Part shown: positions 45,649 to 53,230 of the stretch, one piece after another
Layout: every line of letters starts with the position of its first letter
Numbering within the stretch: position 1 is the stretch's first letter
NCBI RefSeq assembly: GCF_003933735.1
Contig: NZ_RSED01000005.1
Coordinates: forward strand, 211,812-275,811
Length of the DNA: 64,000 nt
Reading direction: 5' to 3'
Source: Aquabacterium soli
Lineage (GTDB): Bacteria > Pseudomonadota > Gammaproteobacteria > Burkholderiales > Burkholderiaceae_C
Notes under the pieces: generated by a model
Told to the model about the DNA's origin: nothing
Seen by the model: only the letters and a program-made list of their open reading frames with translations
Database searches by the model: none
Program-made: the position numbers and the translations under genes

Positions 45649-46420
45649 GACGGGTCTCCAGCAACACGTCTTGTTGGCGCCAGGCCTGCAGCTGCGCCAA
45701 ACCCTGGTTGATCAGGGCCTCAACCCCGGTGTGCCCCAGTTCGCTGGCCACGGCTTCGCTGGCCTGCCGGGCGCTCAGACTGCCAGAGCTGGCGTGCTGC
45801 AGCAGCCGCGACGACATGGCATTGAGCTGCGCAAAGCACACGGTTTCCGCGCGGTCGCGGTAGACCAGCATGAAGGTGGCTTGCGGCTTGCGGGGCCGGT
45901 ACGAAGGGCCGATGCGGTGAACAGGCCATTGGTAGTGCAGGTTCATCAGTGCCGGGTTGGGATGGGTCAGCTCGTCATGCCATGAGTGATCGCTCGCGTG
46001 GTCGTCAGGCGAGGTCCAGACCAGGCCGTCCTCGAAGGGGGCGGTTTCCACGGCCAGTTCGGCCCACTCATGATGGGCCAGTTCGCGCAGCCACGGCTGC
46101 AGCGGCACCTGCGTGGCAGGCGTGGACAGCAGCCACCGCACGAACTCTCCTGGTACTTCACGGAACAACGGTGTTTCGCAGCGCCCTTCCCGGCAGAACT
46201 GCTGCACCAGCCGTGTCCAGCGTGCGCCCAACACAGATCGCGTCACCGGAAAACAGGGGCGCAGCAAGCCATCCAGGTTGTTGAACACCAGCTCGCTGTA
46301 GATGCCCACGCGCCGTGCCGAAGCACCCGCTGGCCGGGCGGCGCGGTGCGGGTCCCGCACATGCCGGCCCAGGGCCTGCTGGAAGGCCTGCAGCGGCGAT
46401 GTATGCGGGGTATCGGTCAT
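45638..46420 (-). CDS. hvfC: HvfC-family RiPP maturation protein
   Basis: A 260-aa protein with an N-terminal DUF2063-type domain ([26 protein letters not shown] [26 protein letters not shown]) and a C-terminal partner domain. HvfC proteins act with HvfB, probably presenting the precursor peptide. Its ATG overlaps the hvfB stop (ATGA). Family assignment is firm from sequence and context. Confidence 0.92.
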   Translation of the reverse strand: MTDTPHTSPLQAFQQALGRHVRDPHRAARPAGASARRVGIYSELVFNNLDGLLRPCFPVTRSVLGARWTRLVQQFCREGRCETPLFREVPGEFVRWLLSTPATQVPLQPWLRELAHHEWAELAVETAPFEDGLVWTSPDDHASDHSWHDELTHPNPALMNLHYQWPVHRIGPSYRPRKPQATFMLVYRDRAETVCFAQLNAMSSRLLQHASSGSLSARQASEAVASELGHTGVEALINQGLAQLQAWRQQDVLLETRHVA

Positions 46421-47274
46421 GCGGCCTTCCGCTGCGCGGTCGGTGCATTCTCAACTTGCTGCTGCAGTTGGCGAATGCGCATCAGCTCGGGCATCAGTTC
46501 GGCCAGCGGCGGGATGTGGAAATCGCGCTCCAGGCAGGTGGGTACCGGCCCGCAGCGTTCGTAGGCAGCCTGCAATAAGGACCACACCGGGTCGATCACC
46601 TCGGCGCCGTGCGTGTCCACCAGCAGGCCATCGGGCTTCACATGGTGGCCAGCCACATGCATGTAGGCCACGCGGTCCAGCGGCAGCGCGTCCAGGTAGG
46701 CCAGAGCATCGAAGCCATGGTTCACGCTGTTGACGTGCACGTTGTTGACATCCAGGTGCAGCAGGCAATCGGCCTCCCGCACCACGGCCGCGACAAAGGC
46801 GGCCTCGTCCATCTCGGCGCCGGGCGGCACCAGGTAGGTGGAGGTGTTTTCAATGCCGATGCGCCGGCCCAGCACATCCTGCGCCTGGCGGATGCGCTTG
46901 GCCGCATGGTGCACGGCTTCTTCGGTCAGGGGCAGGGGCAGCAGGTCGTACAGGTGCCCGGCCTCGTCACCGCACCACGACAGGTGCTCGGTGTACAGCG
47001 CGATGCCATGCGTGTCCATGAACCCGCGGATGTCTTTCAGCAGGCCCACATCCAGCGGACGTGGCCCACCCAGCGAGAGCGACAGGCCGTGGCATGCAAA
47101 GGCATGTCGTTCGGTCAGTTGCCGCAGCCGCCGGGCATACAGGCCTCCCAGTCCCATCCAGTTCTCGGGCGCCAGCTCGAAGAAGCCGATGCCCTCGGGC
47201 ACCTGCGCCTCCAGCGCGGGCAGCAGCTCGCGCCGCAAGCCCAGGCCGGCGCCGTGCAACAAGGATGTGCTCAT
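46417..47274 (-). CDS. hvfB: HvfB-family MNIO-type (DUF692) peptide maturase
   Basis: A 285-aa TIM-barrel enzyme of the DUF692/MNIO family, multinuclear non-heme iron oxygenases that convert cysteines of precursor peptides, in known cases to oxazolone-thioamide groups. Visible metal and family motifs: ELAPENWMG, FACHGLSLSLGG, YTEHLSW, GIENTSTY, LHLDVNNVHVN, YMHVAGHH and LERDFHIPPL. AAAGG precedes the ATG. Lies 33 bp after hvfA. Together they should install copper-binding groups on HvfA. Confidence 0.95.
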   Translation of the reverse strand: MSTSLLHGAGLGLRRELLPALEAQVPEGIGFFELAPENWMGLGGLYARRLRQLTERHAFACHGLSLSLGGPRPLDVGLLKDIRGFMDTHGIALYTEHLSWCGDEAGHLYDLLPLPLTEEAVHHAAKRIRQAQDVLGRRIGIENTSTYLVPPGAEMDEAAFVAAVVREADCLLHLDVNNVHVNSVNHGFDALAYLDALPLDRVAYMHVAGHHVKPDGLLVDTHGAEVIDPVWSLLQAAYERCGPVPTCLERDFHIPPLAELMPELMRIRQLQQQVENAPTAQRKAA

Positions 47275-47307
47275 GGAAGGCCTTTCATCGACGTGATGCG
47301 CGAAGGC

Positions 47308-47658
47308 TCACTTGCTGGCAGCGGGGTCAGGCTTGAGGCCCATCTTGGCCTTGGGTGTGGAGGCCGCGCCGCACTTGCCTTCACCACACTTGCCATCAGC
47401 GCGCTTCTTGCCGGCGTGCGGCTTGGAGGCGCCGCAGGAGCCCTCCTTGCCCTTGGCGGCGCCACAGGAGCCGTCCGCCTTCTTGGCCGCACCGCAGGCT
47501 CCATCGGCCTTCTTGTCCATGTCGGCGGCGGCCACTTGATAGCCCTTGTCCAGGGTCTGTGCGGAATAGCCCGTCTGCCCGGCCTGTGCCGACAGCGCCA
47601 GCGTGGCGGTGGCCAGGAAGGCGGAACCCAGGCTCAGGGAGGTTTTGGTCTTGTTCAT
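47308..47658 (-). CDS. hvfA: HvfA-like Cys-rich RiPP precursor
   Basis: A 116-aa precursor: Sec signal peptide (MNKTKTSLSLGSAFLATATL to SAQAG), a leader region, then a low-complexity Lys/Gly/Ala part with five cysteines, each in the pattern [DE]-G-[ASK]-C-G-[AE]: DGACGA, DGSCGA, EGSCGA, DGKCGE and EGKCGA. HvfA-type precursors carry such EGKCG motifs as modification sites. GGAG lies seven bases before the ATG. First gene of hvfABCD, divergent from an ECF sigma factor. The product would be a copper-binding modified peptide in the periplasm or outside. Confidence 0.92.
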   Translation of the reverse strand: MNKTKTSLSLGSAFLATATLALSAQAGQTGYSAQTLDKGYQVAAADMDKKADGACGAAKKADGSCGAAKGKEGSCGASKPHAGKKRADGKCGEGKCGAASTPKAKMGLKPDPAASK

Positions 47659-47812
47659 GGGGTTTCTCCGATCTCAGTGAATGATATTGAACGGGTTGAT
47701 GTTGAAGCCGCGAGGCCTCAGAAGGACCATACGCACGCGACTGTCCAATAGACGCACCAATCCCGCATTCATTACAGCCCCCCGTATACTTTTCTGAAAC
47801 CCCCGCCTGCCC
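47659..47812. promoter_or_regulatory. Divergent control region of hvfABCD and the sigma/anti-sigma pair
   Basis: It contains a consensus -10 TATACT (47785-47790) facing the sigma gene, and a direct repeat TGATATTGAA / TGATGTTGAA (47682-47691, 47697-47706; 15-bp period) in the hvfA 5' region. The cognate ECF promoter for hvfA is not recognisable by eye. Confidence 0.45.
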
Positions 47813-48415
47813 ATGCCTCCCAACGCCGCTGCCGCCGATCTGTTCGATGCCGATTACGTGCAGCGCCTGCGCCGCGACATGATGCGCTTTGCCCACCTGC
47901 AGCTGCGCGACGAGCACCAGGCCGAAGATGCCGTGCAGGAAGCCCTGGCCGCCGCGCTGGCCGGCTGTGAGCGCTTTGCCTCCAGGGCCTCGCTCAAGAC
48001 CTGGGTGCTGGGCATCCTCAAGAACAAGATCCTGGACATCTTCCGCCAGCGCGCACGCCGCCGCGAGCAGGGCCTCGACGACGGTGCCGAGGCGAACCAG
48101 ATCGACATCCAGGGCCATTTCGATGAGACGGGCCACTGGGCCGAAGAAACGCGGCCCGCCGATTGGGGCAGCCCGGAGCAGGCCTTGGCATCCCGGCAGT
48201 TCTGGGTGGTGTTCGAGGCCTGCCTCACGCGGCTGCCCGAGGTGCCGGCCCGTGCATTCATGATGCGCGAGCTGATGGGGCTGGAAACGCTGGACGTCTG
48301 CCGCGAGCTGGGCATCAACGCCAACCACTGCGGGGTGCTGATGCACCGCGCGCGCCTGGGGCTGCGTGCCTGCCTGGCCGAGCGCTGGTTCAACGGGGAA
48401 GGGGCCTCGGCATGA
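47813..48415 (+). CDS. ECF-type RNA polymerase sigma factor
   Basis: A 200-aa sigma-70-family factor. Region 2: RDEHQAEDAVQEALAAALAG and SLKTWVLGILKNKILDIFRQ; region 4: LPEVPARAFMMRELMGLETL and GINANHCGVLMHRARLGL. Divergent from hvfABCD and followed by its zinc-finger anti-sigma gene with an ATGA overlap. The arrangement implies it activates hvfABCD under metal or oxidative stress; ECF factors next to DUF692 operons are a recurrent pattern. Confidence 0.93.
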   Translation: MPPNAAAADLFDADYVQRLRRDMMRFAHLQLRDEHQAEDAVQEALAAALAGCERFASRASLKTWVLGILKNKILDIFRQRARRREQGLDDGAEANQIDIQGHFDETGHWAEETRPADWGSPEQALASRQFWVVFEACLTRLPEVPARAFMMRELMGLETLDVCRELGINANHCGVLMHRARLGLRACLAERWFNGEGASA

Positions 48416-48636
48416 AGTGCATCGACGCCACGCGCCTGGCCTCCGAATCGCAGGACCGCGATCTGAGCCTGCCTGAAAGGGCTTCGCTGCAGATGCACCT
48501 GATGATCTGCACCGGCTGCCGCCGCTTCAACGCGCAGCTCGGTGTGCTGCGCCAGGCCTTGCGCCGTGTCGATGCCCTGTCCGATGAAGGGCTGGACACC
48601 GAGCGCCCTCCCAGGGATGCTGGCGACGCGCCCTGA
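48412..48636 (+). CDS. Zinc-finger anti-sigma factor
   Basis: A 74-aa protein with the anti-sigma zinc motif H-x3-C-x2-C in HLMICTGC and a short helical tail. No membrane segment follows, so it is cytoplasmic and may sense metal or oxidant directly through the zinc site. The ATG overlaps the sigma stop codon (ATGA), which couples their amounts. Confidence 0.88.
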   Translation: MKCIDATRLASESQDRDLSLPERASLQMHLMICTGCRRFNAQLGVLRQALRRVDALSDEGLDTERPPRDAGDAP

Positions 48637-48660
48637 GCGCTTCTCAGTGCAAGCGCCGCG

Positions 48661-50142
48661 TCAGAACCTCGGCAGATCCGCCAAGGCCTGCTCCAGCCCG
48701 GCGCCACGCCGCACGCCACGCAACTCGCCGCAGCGCGCCAGCATCGGCACCGCCTTGCCCGGGTTGAGCAGACCCTGCGGATCGAAGGCCGCCTTGAAGG
48801 CCAGCATCTGGGCACGCTCGTCGTCGCTGAACTGCATGCACATCGCATCGAGCTTCTCGATGCCCACACCGTGCTCGCCGGTGATGGTGCCGCCCAGGTC
48901 TACCGCCGTGCGCAGGATGTCGTTGCCGAAGGCCTCGGCGCGCTGCAGTTGCCCCGCCTGGTTGGCATCGAACAGGATCAGCGGGTGCAGGTTGCCGTCG
49001 CCCGCGTGGAACACGTTCACGCAGCGCAGGCCGTGCGAGGCCTGCATCTGCTCGATCGATTCCAGCATCGTGGCCAGCGCCTTGCGCGGGATCGAGGCGT
49101 CCATGCACAGGTAGTCGGCGCTGATGCGGCCTGTGGCGGGGAAGGCGTTCTTGCGCCCGCTCCAGAAGCGCAGGCGCTGGGCCTCGTCCTGGCTCAGGTC
49201 GCAGCGCGTGGCGCCGGCCTGGATCAGCACCTCGCGCAGTCGCCCGATCTCTTCTTCCACTTCTTCGGGCGTGCCGTCGCTTTCCACCAGCAGGATGGCG
49301 GCGGCCTCGAGGTCGTAGCCGGCCTTGACGAAATCCTCCACCGCCAGCGTCATGGGGCGGTCCATCATCTCCAGCCCGGCCGGGATCAGACCCGCGGCGA
49401 TGATGGCGGCCACCGCATCACCCGCATGGCGCACATCGTTGAAGCTGGCCAGCAGGCAGCGCGCCACCTGGGGCCGCGGCAGCAGCCGCACCGTGACTTC
49501 GGTGACCACGCCCAGCAGGCCTTCGCTGCCGATGAAGGCGGCCAGCAGGTCCAGGCCGGGGGTGTCCAGCGCCTCGCTGCCCAGGGCCATGGGCTCGCCC
49601 TCGACCGTGAAGCCGCGCACGCGCAGCACGTTGTGCACCGTCAGCCCGTATTTCAGGCAATGCACGCCGCCGGCGTTTTCGGCCACGTTGCCGCCGATGG
49701 TGCAGGCGATCTGGCTGCTGGGGTCGGGGGCGTAGTACAGGCCGTGGGGGCTGGCCGCTTCGCTGATGGCCAGGTTGCGCACGCCGCACTGCACGATGGC
49801 CGTGCGCGCCAGCGCGTCGATGTGCACGACCTTGTCGAGCCGGGCCAGCGACAGCGTCACGCCATCGGCATGGGGCAGGGCGCCGCCCGACAGCCCCGTG
49901 CCCGCACCGCGTGCCACCACAGGCACGCCCAGTGCGTGGCAAGCCTTGAGCACCAGGCCGACCTGTTCATGGGTTTCGGGCAAGGCCACCACCAGGGGGC
50001 GCTGCCGGTAGGCGCTCAGGCCATCGCATTCGTAGGGGGTGACGGCCTCGTCGTGCCAGAGCAGGCTGCGCTCGGACAGCACCTGCCGCAGGGCCGCCAG
50101 CACGTCCTTTTGCCGTTGAACTCGAACCACGTTGATGTCCAT
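48661..50142 (-). CDS. glcD: Glycolate/D-lactate-type FAD-linked oxidase GlcD
   Basis: A 493-aa flavoprotein of the GlcD family that oxidises 2-hydroxy acids such as glycolate. FAD-binding PCMH domain: ARGAGTGLSGGALP and IACTIGGNVAENAGG; C-terminal domain with VNVFHAGDGNLHP and TITGEHGVGIEK. The glcE and glcF subunits are not adjacent, so it may act alone as a D-lactate or hydroxy-acid dehydrogenase. TACAGT ends six bases before the ATG with no ribosome binding site: a likely leaderless mRNA. Confidence 0.92.
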   Translation of the reverse strand: MDINVVRVQRQKDVLAALRQVLSERSLLWHDEAVTPYECDGLSAYRQRPLVVALPETHEQVGLVLKACHALGVPVVARGAGTGLSGGALPHADGVTLSLARLDKVVHIDALARTAIVQCGVRNLAISEAASPHGLYYAPDPSSQIACTIGGNVAENAGGVHCLKYGLTVHNVLRVRGFTVEGEPMALGSEALDTPGLDLLAAFIGSEGLLGVVTEVTVRLLPRPQVARCLLASFNDVRHAGDAVAAIIAAGLIPAGLEMMDRPMTLAVEDFVKAGYDLEAAAILLVESDGTPEEVEEEIGRLREVLIQAGATRCDLSQDEAQRLRFWSGRKNAFPATGRISADYLCMDASIPRKALATMLESIEQMQASHGLRCVNVFHAGDGNLHPLILFDANQAGQLQRAEAFGNDILRTAVDLGGTITGEHGVGIEKLDAMCMQFSDDERAQMLAFKAAFDPQGLLNPGKAVPMLARCGELRGVRRGAGLEQALADLPRF

Positions 50143-50185
50143 GCCGACACTGTAGCGGCATGGGGATGCCGCCGTGGCGTGCGGG

Positions 50186-50626
50186 TCACAGCAGCGTGAT
50201 GTCCTCGATGCGGCGCATCAGGGCGATGTCCGCGGCGTCGATGACCTGGGTGCAGCCCTGCTCGGGAAAGCGGTAGTGGCGGCCAGTGGCCGACGAGCGC
50301 ACGCTGAGCGAGTGCGGCCCGTCGTAGCGGGCCAGGGCCTGGCGCAGCACCGGTGTGCCGGGCGTGCGCACGGCCGCCAGGCGGACGCCGGTGGGCGATG
50401 CCTTGTCAGCCGCGGGGGCCGAGGGCGAACGCGGCGTGGAATCGTTGGCGCTGTGCAGGCCTGCGAGGGGGCGCGACATCCAGCTCGTGGCTGCGGGCCG
50501 GGGCGTCACGAGGCCGCTGGGGGGCGGCGGTGGCGACCAGCGCACCGCCCTGGACAGGCCGGGCGGCTCGTGCAGCGGATCCGTGAAGGGGATGGGCCGG
50601 CAGCGGGAAGATGAGCGAGTGATCAT
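50186..50626 (-). CDS. Conserved-looking protein of unknown function
   Basis: A 146-aa protein, Pro/Ser/Arg-rich and probably disordered in its first half, with a more ordered C-terminal segment (LSVRSSATGRHYRFPEQG, then DAADIALMRRIEDITLL). The C-terminal part looks like a small conserved module but I cannot name it. GAGG lies about eight bases upstream of the ATG. It precedes glcD on the same strand with a 43-bp gap. Confidence 0.5.
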   Translation of the reverse strand: MITRSSSRCRPIPFTDPLHEPPGLSRAVRWSPPPPPSGLVTPRPAATSWMSRPLAGLHSANDSTPRSPSAPAADKASPTGVRLAAVRTPGTPVLRQALARYDGPHSLSVRSSATGRHYRFPEQGCTQVIDAADIALMRRIEDITLL

Positions 50627-50702
50627 GGCGCAACCTCGTAGGACAAGCACAACGGTTGCGCAGTGTGGACAACTGCACGGGGTTTGCCCATCCCCTTCGA
50701 GG

Positions 50703-50724
50703 GGGCCCCCAAAAGGGGGTGCCC
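50703..50724. other. GC hairpin downstream of phaM
   Basis: CCCCC-AAAA-GGGGG with outer GGG/CCC pairing, 20 bp after the phaM stop codon. No T-run follows on the minus strand, so it may be a weak terminator or an mRNA end-stabiliser. Confidence 0.3.
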
Positions 50725-50742
50725 TTCTTGCGGGATCCGGAA

Positions 50743-51450
50743 TCAGGCCTTGGGCGTTTTGCGCGGCGTGGCTCGGGCGCGGCCCGTGGGGTTGGCGCGG
50801 GCGCTGCCCCTGGCCTTGGTGGCCGGCTTGGGGGCGTCGGCGGGCGTGTCGCTGGGCGCGGTCCGCACGGACATCGCGTCCGAGCCCGCCTGCACGGCCT
50901 GGGACGCCAGGTTCGAGAACTGTTCCGTCAGGGTGCTCCACCATTGCATCGGATTCACGCCCGGCGGCGGGGTGACAGCCGCCGCGGCCTCGGCCGCGGC
51001 GCTGGCCCTGGGGGCGTCCTCGTCATGGGCAGAGGCGGCCGGGGGCGGTGTCGAGGCAGGAGGGGCGGAAGGGACCGGCGGCGTGACCTGCGCCTGCAGC
51101 GATTCCCGCAAGGCGTCCAGCGGCACCTTCATGCCCTGCAGGGTCTGCAGGGTCATGCGCTGCACTTCAAGGGTCTGGATGGTCATGCCGATCATGCGGG
51201 CGTTCTGCTCCAGCCAGAACTGCACGGTCTTGAGGTCCTGGATGCGCTTGTCCAGTTCTTCAGGGTCCAGCGTCGGCATGCTCCAGGCAGCCCCGGCGCC
51301 GGCCGCACTGCCGCCCAGGTTGGGCAGGGCGCTGGAGGCGGCCTTCATCCAGTCCTGGAAAAAGCCCAGGCCGGCGGCGCTCAGGCCGGCAAAGGGGTTG
51401 CTGGCATCGGCAGAGCCGGACGGATCGGGGCTGGTGGGTCGCGTGGGCAT
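50743..51450 (-). CDS. phaM: PhaM-type polyhydroxyalkanoate granule regulatory protein
   Basis: A 235-aa protein. The N-terminal third has NPFAGLSAAGLGFFQDWM and the family core LDPEELDKRIQDLKTVQFWL, QNARMIGMTIQTLEVQRMTL; a Pro/Ala-rich linker follows; the C-terminus is a basic Lys/Arg/Ala/Pro tail that in PhaM binds the nucleoid. PhaM activates PHA synthase and links granules to DNA so that they are shared between daughter cells. The ATG at 51450 has AGGAG six bases upstream, better than an in-frame upstream codon. It implies the host makes polyhydroxyalkanoate. Confidence 0.88.
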   Translation of the reverse strand: MPTRPTSPDPSGSADASNPFAGLSAAGLGFFQDWMKAASSALPNLGGSAAGAGAAWSMPTLDPEELDKRIQDLKTVQFWLEQNARMIGMTIQTLEVQRMTLQTLQGMKVPLDALRESLQAQVTPPVPSAPPASTPPPAASAHDEDAPRASAAAEAAAAVTPPPGVNPMQWWSTLTEQFSNLASQAVQAGSDAMSVRTAPSDTPADAPKPATKARGSARANPTGRARATPRKTPKA

Positions 51451-51516
51451 GCGGGTCTCCTGCGTCGTGCAGACCATTGTGCCGCGAGATGCACCCCATA
51501 ATCCCGGGCTTCACCT

Positions 51517-53100
51517 ATGCAACGCCGCGACTTCCTCCGACTCACCGGCCCCCTGGCGGCCGCACTGGCCTGGCGCCAGCTCTTTGCCGTGACCACGGCG
51601 GCGCAGCCCGTGCTGCAGGGCTGGACCGAATCGGACGAGGTGTTCACCCTGGGCGTGGCCAGCGGCGAGCCCCTGCCCACCAGCGTGGTGATCTGGACCC
51701 GCCTGGCGCCCAAACCCTTGCAGCCCGATGGCGGCATGCCTTCCCAGCCCGTGCCCGTGCGTTGGGAAGTGGCCCACGACCCTCGTTTTGCCAGCATCGT
51801 GCGGCAGGGCGAGTCCCTGGCCCTGCCTGGGCGCGCGCACAGCGTGCACGTCGAGGTCGATGGGCTGGAGAGCGACCGCACCTACCACTACCGCTTCATC
51901 GCTGCGGGCCAGGCCAGCAGTGTGGGGCGCACCCGCACGGCACCTGATCCAGAGGCCCGGGTGCAGCGCCTGCGCCTGGCCTTGGGCTCCTGCCAACACT
52001 ATGAGCAGGGCTACTTCACGGCCCACCGCGACATCGCGCGCAGCGATGTGGACGCGGTGGTGTTCGTGGGCGATTACATCTACGAAACCGATGCGGTCAA
52101 CAGCGCCCGCATGCGCCGCCATGTGTCCGGCCTGATGGACGAGCTCAGCCTGGAGCGCTTCCGGGTGCACCACGCCAGCTACAAGCTCGATGCTGACCTG
52201 CGCGCCTGCCACGAGGCCCACCCCTGGCTGTTGACCTGGGACGACCACGAAGTCCGCAACGACTACGACGGCGACCACGACAACTTCGGCATGAGCGTCG
52301 AAGAGCTGCTGCAGGTGCGCACGCGTGGCTACCAAGCCTATTTCGAACACTTGCCCATCTCACCGCGCCGCGCGCCGGTGGGCGCGAACGCCCAGATGCA
52401 CACGCGGTACAGCTGGGGCCGGCTGGCCGACATCTGGCTGCTGGACACGCGCCAGTACCGCAGCGAGCAGGCTTGCACCAGCCTGCCCAACTCGTTCTGG
52501 CGCGACAAGATGCTGTGGCGCTGCGATGCCACGGGCGCGCCTGAGCGGACGATGCTGGGACAGGGGCAGGAGCACTGGCTTGGCCAGTCGCTGGCCGCCA
52601 GTCGCGGAGCCTGGCGGATCATCGCGCAGAGCACGCAGATGTCACCCGGCACCTTCAAGCCGCCGGGCGCCGAAGCCATGCTCTACAGCGATGGCTGGGA
52701 TGCCTTCCCGGCTGCGCGCGAGCGCCTGATGACCGCCATCGCCCAGCCGCGGGTGCCCGATGTGGTGGTCCTCAGCGGCGACGTGCACCGCCACGTGGCC
52801 GCCAATCTGCGCCTGAACCCGCGTGATCCGCAAAGCGCCATCATTGCCAGCGAGTTCGTGGCCTCGTCCATCAGCAGCAAGGGCCTGAGCGAGTTCCTGC
52901 ATGGCTGGATGAAGGCCAGCAATCCCGACCTGCTGTACCTGCGCGGCGATGAACGCGGCTATGCGCTGATCGACGTCACCCCCGAGCAGATGCGTTGTGA
53001 TTTCCGCGCCACCGCGCACCCGGTGCGTGCGGATGCGCGCTTTCACACGCAGGCCAGTTATGTGGTCGAGCGGGGCGTGGCGGGGCCAAAGCGGGTCTGA
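51517..53100 (+). CDS. phoD: PhoD-like phosphodiesterase/alkaline phosphatase
   Basis: A 527-aa exported metallophosphoesterase. Twin-arginine signal MQRRDFLRL, an N-terminal beta domain (FTLGVASGEPLPTSVVIWTRL) and a PhoD catalytic domain with LALGSCQHYEQGYFTAH, FVGDYIYE, TWDDHEVRNDYDGDHDNFG and VLSGDVHRH. These give the Ca/Fe-binding residues of PhoD. It would release phosphate from organic esters outside the cytoplasm. A CATAAT box lies 14 bp before the start. Single gene divergent from phaM. Confidence 0.93.
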   Translation: MQRRDFLRLTGPLAAALAWRQLFAVTTAAQPVLQGWTESDEVFTLGVASGEPLPTSVVIWTRLAPKPLQPDGGMPSQPVPVRWEVAHDPRFASIVRQGESLALPGRAHSVHVEVDGLESDRTYHYRFIAAGQASSVGRTRTAPDPEARVQRLRLALGSCQHYEQGYFTAHRDIARSDVDAVVFVGDYIYETDAVNSARMRRHVSGLMDELSLERFRVHHASYKLDADLRACHEAHPWLLTWDDHEVRNDYDGDHDNFGMSVEELLQVRTRGYQAYFEHLPISPRRAPVGANAQMHTRYSWGRLADIWLLDTRQYRSEQACTSLPNSFWRDKMLWRCDATGAPERTMLGQGQEHWLGQSLAASRGAWRIIAQSTQMSPGTFKPPGAEAMLYSDGWDAFPAARERLMTAIAQPRVPDVVVLSGDVHRHVAANLRLNPRDPQSAIIASEFVASSISSKGLSEFLHGWMKASNPDLLYLRGDERGYALIDVTPEQMRCDFRATAHPVRADARFHTQASYVVERGVAGPKRV

Positions 53101-53230
53101 GCACAAAGTAACCAGTGGTAATAATTGCTTTTTGGGCTTGAGTGACCTATTTCACGATGTGTAAACGTATGCCATAGTTTGCGCGTCATTCATGCGTGAT
53201 TCATCGCATGACGAAGTAGGAAGCAGGGAA

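Noticed and set aside
46417..47658. Methanobactin or bufferin-type (DUF2282) cluster
   Set aside because: The precursor has HvfA-type EGKCG motifs rather than a DUF2282 or methanobactin leader, and HvfC plus DoxX follow in hvf order.
51517..53100. PhoD gene paired with an AHL lactonase or phytase reading
   Set aside because: FVGDYIYE, DDHEVRNDYDG and VLSGDVHRH are specific to PhoD-like enzymes.
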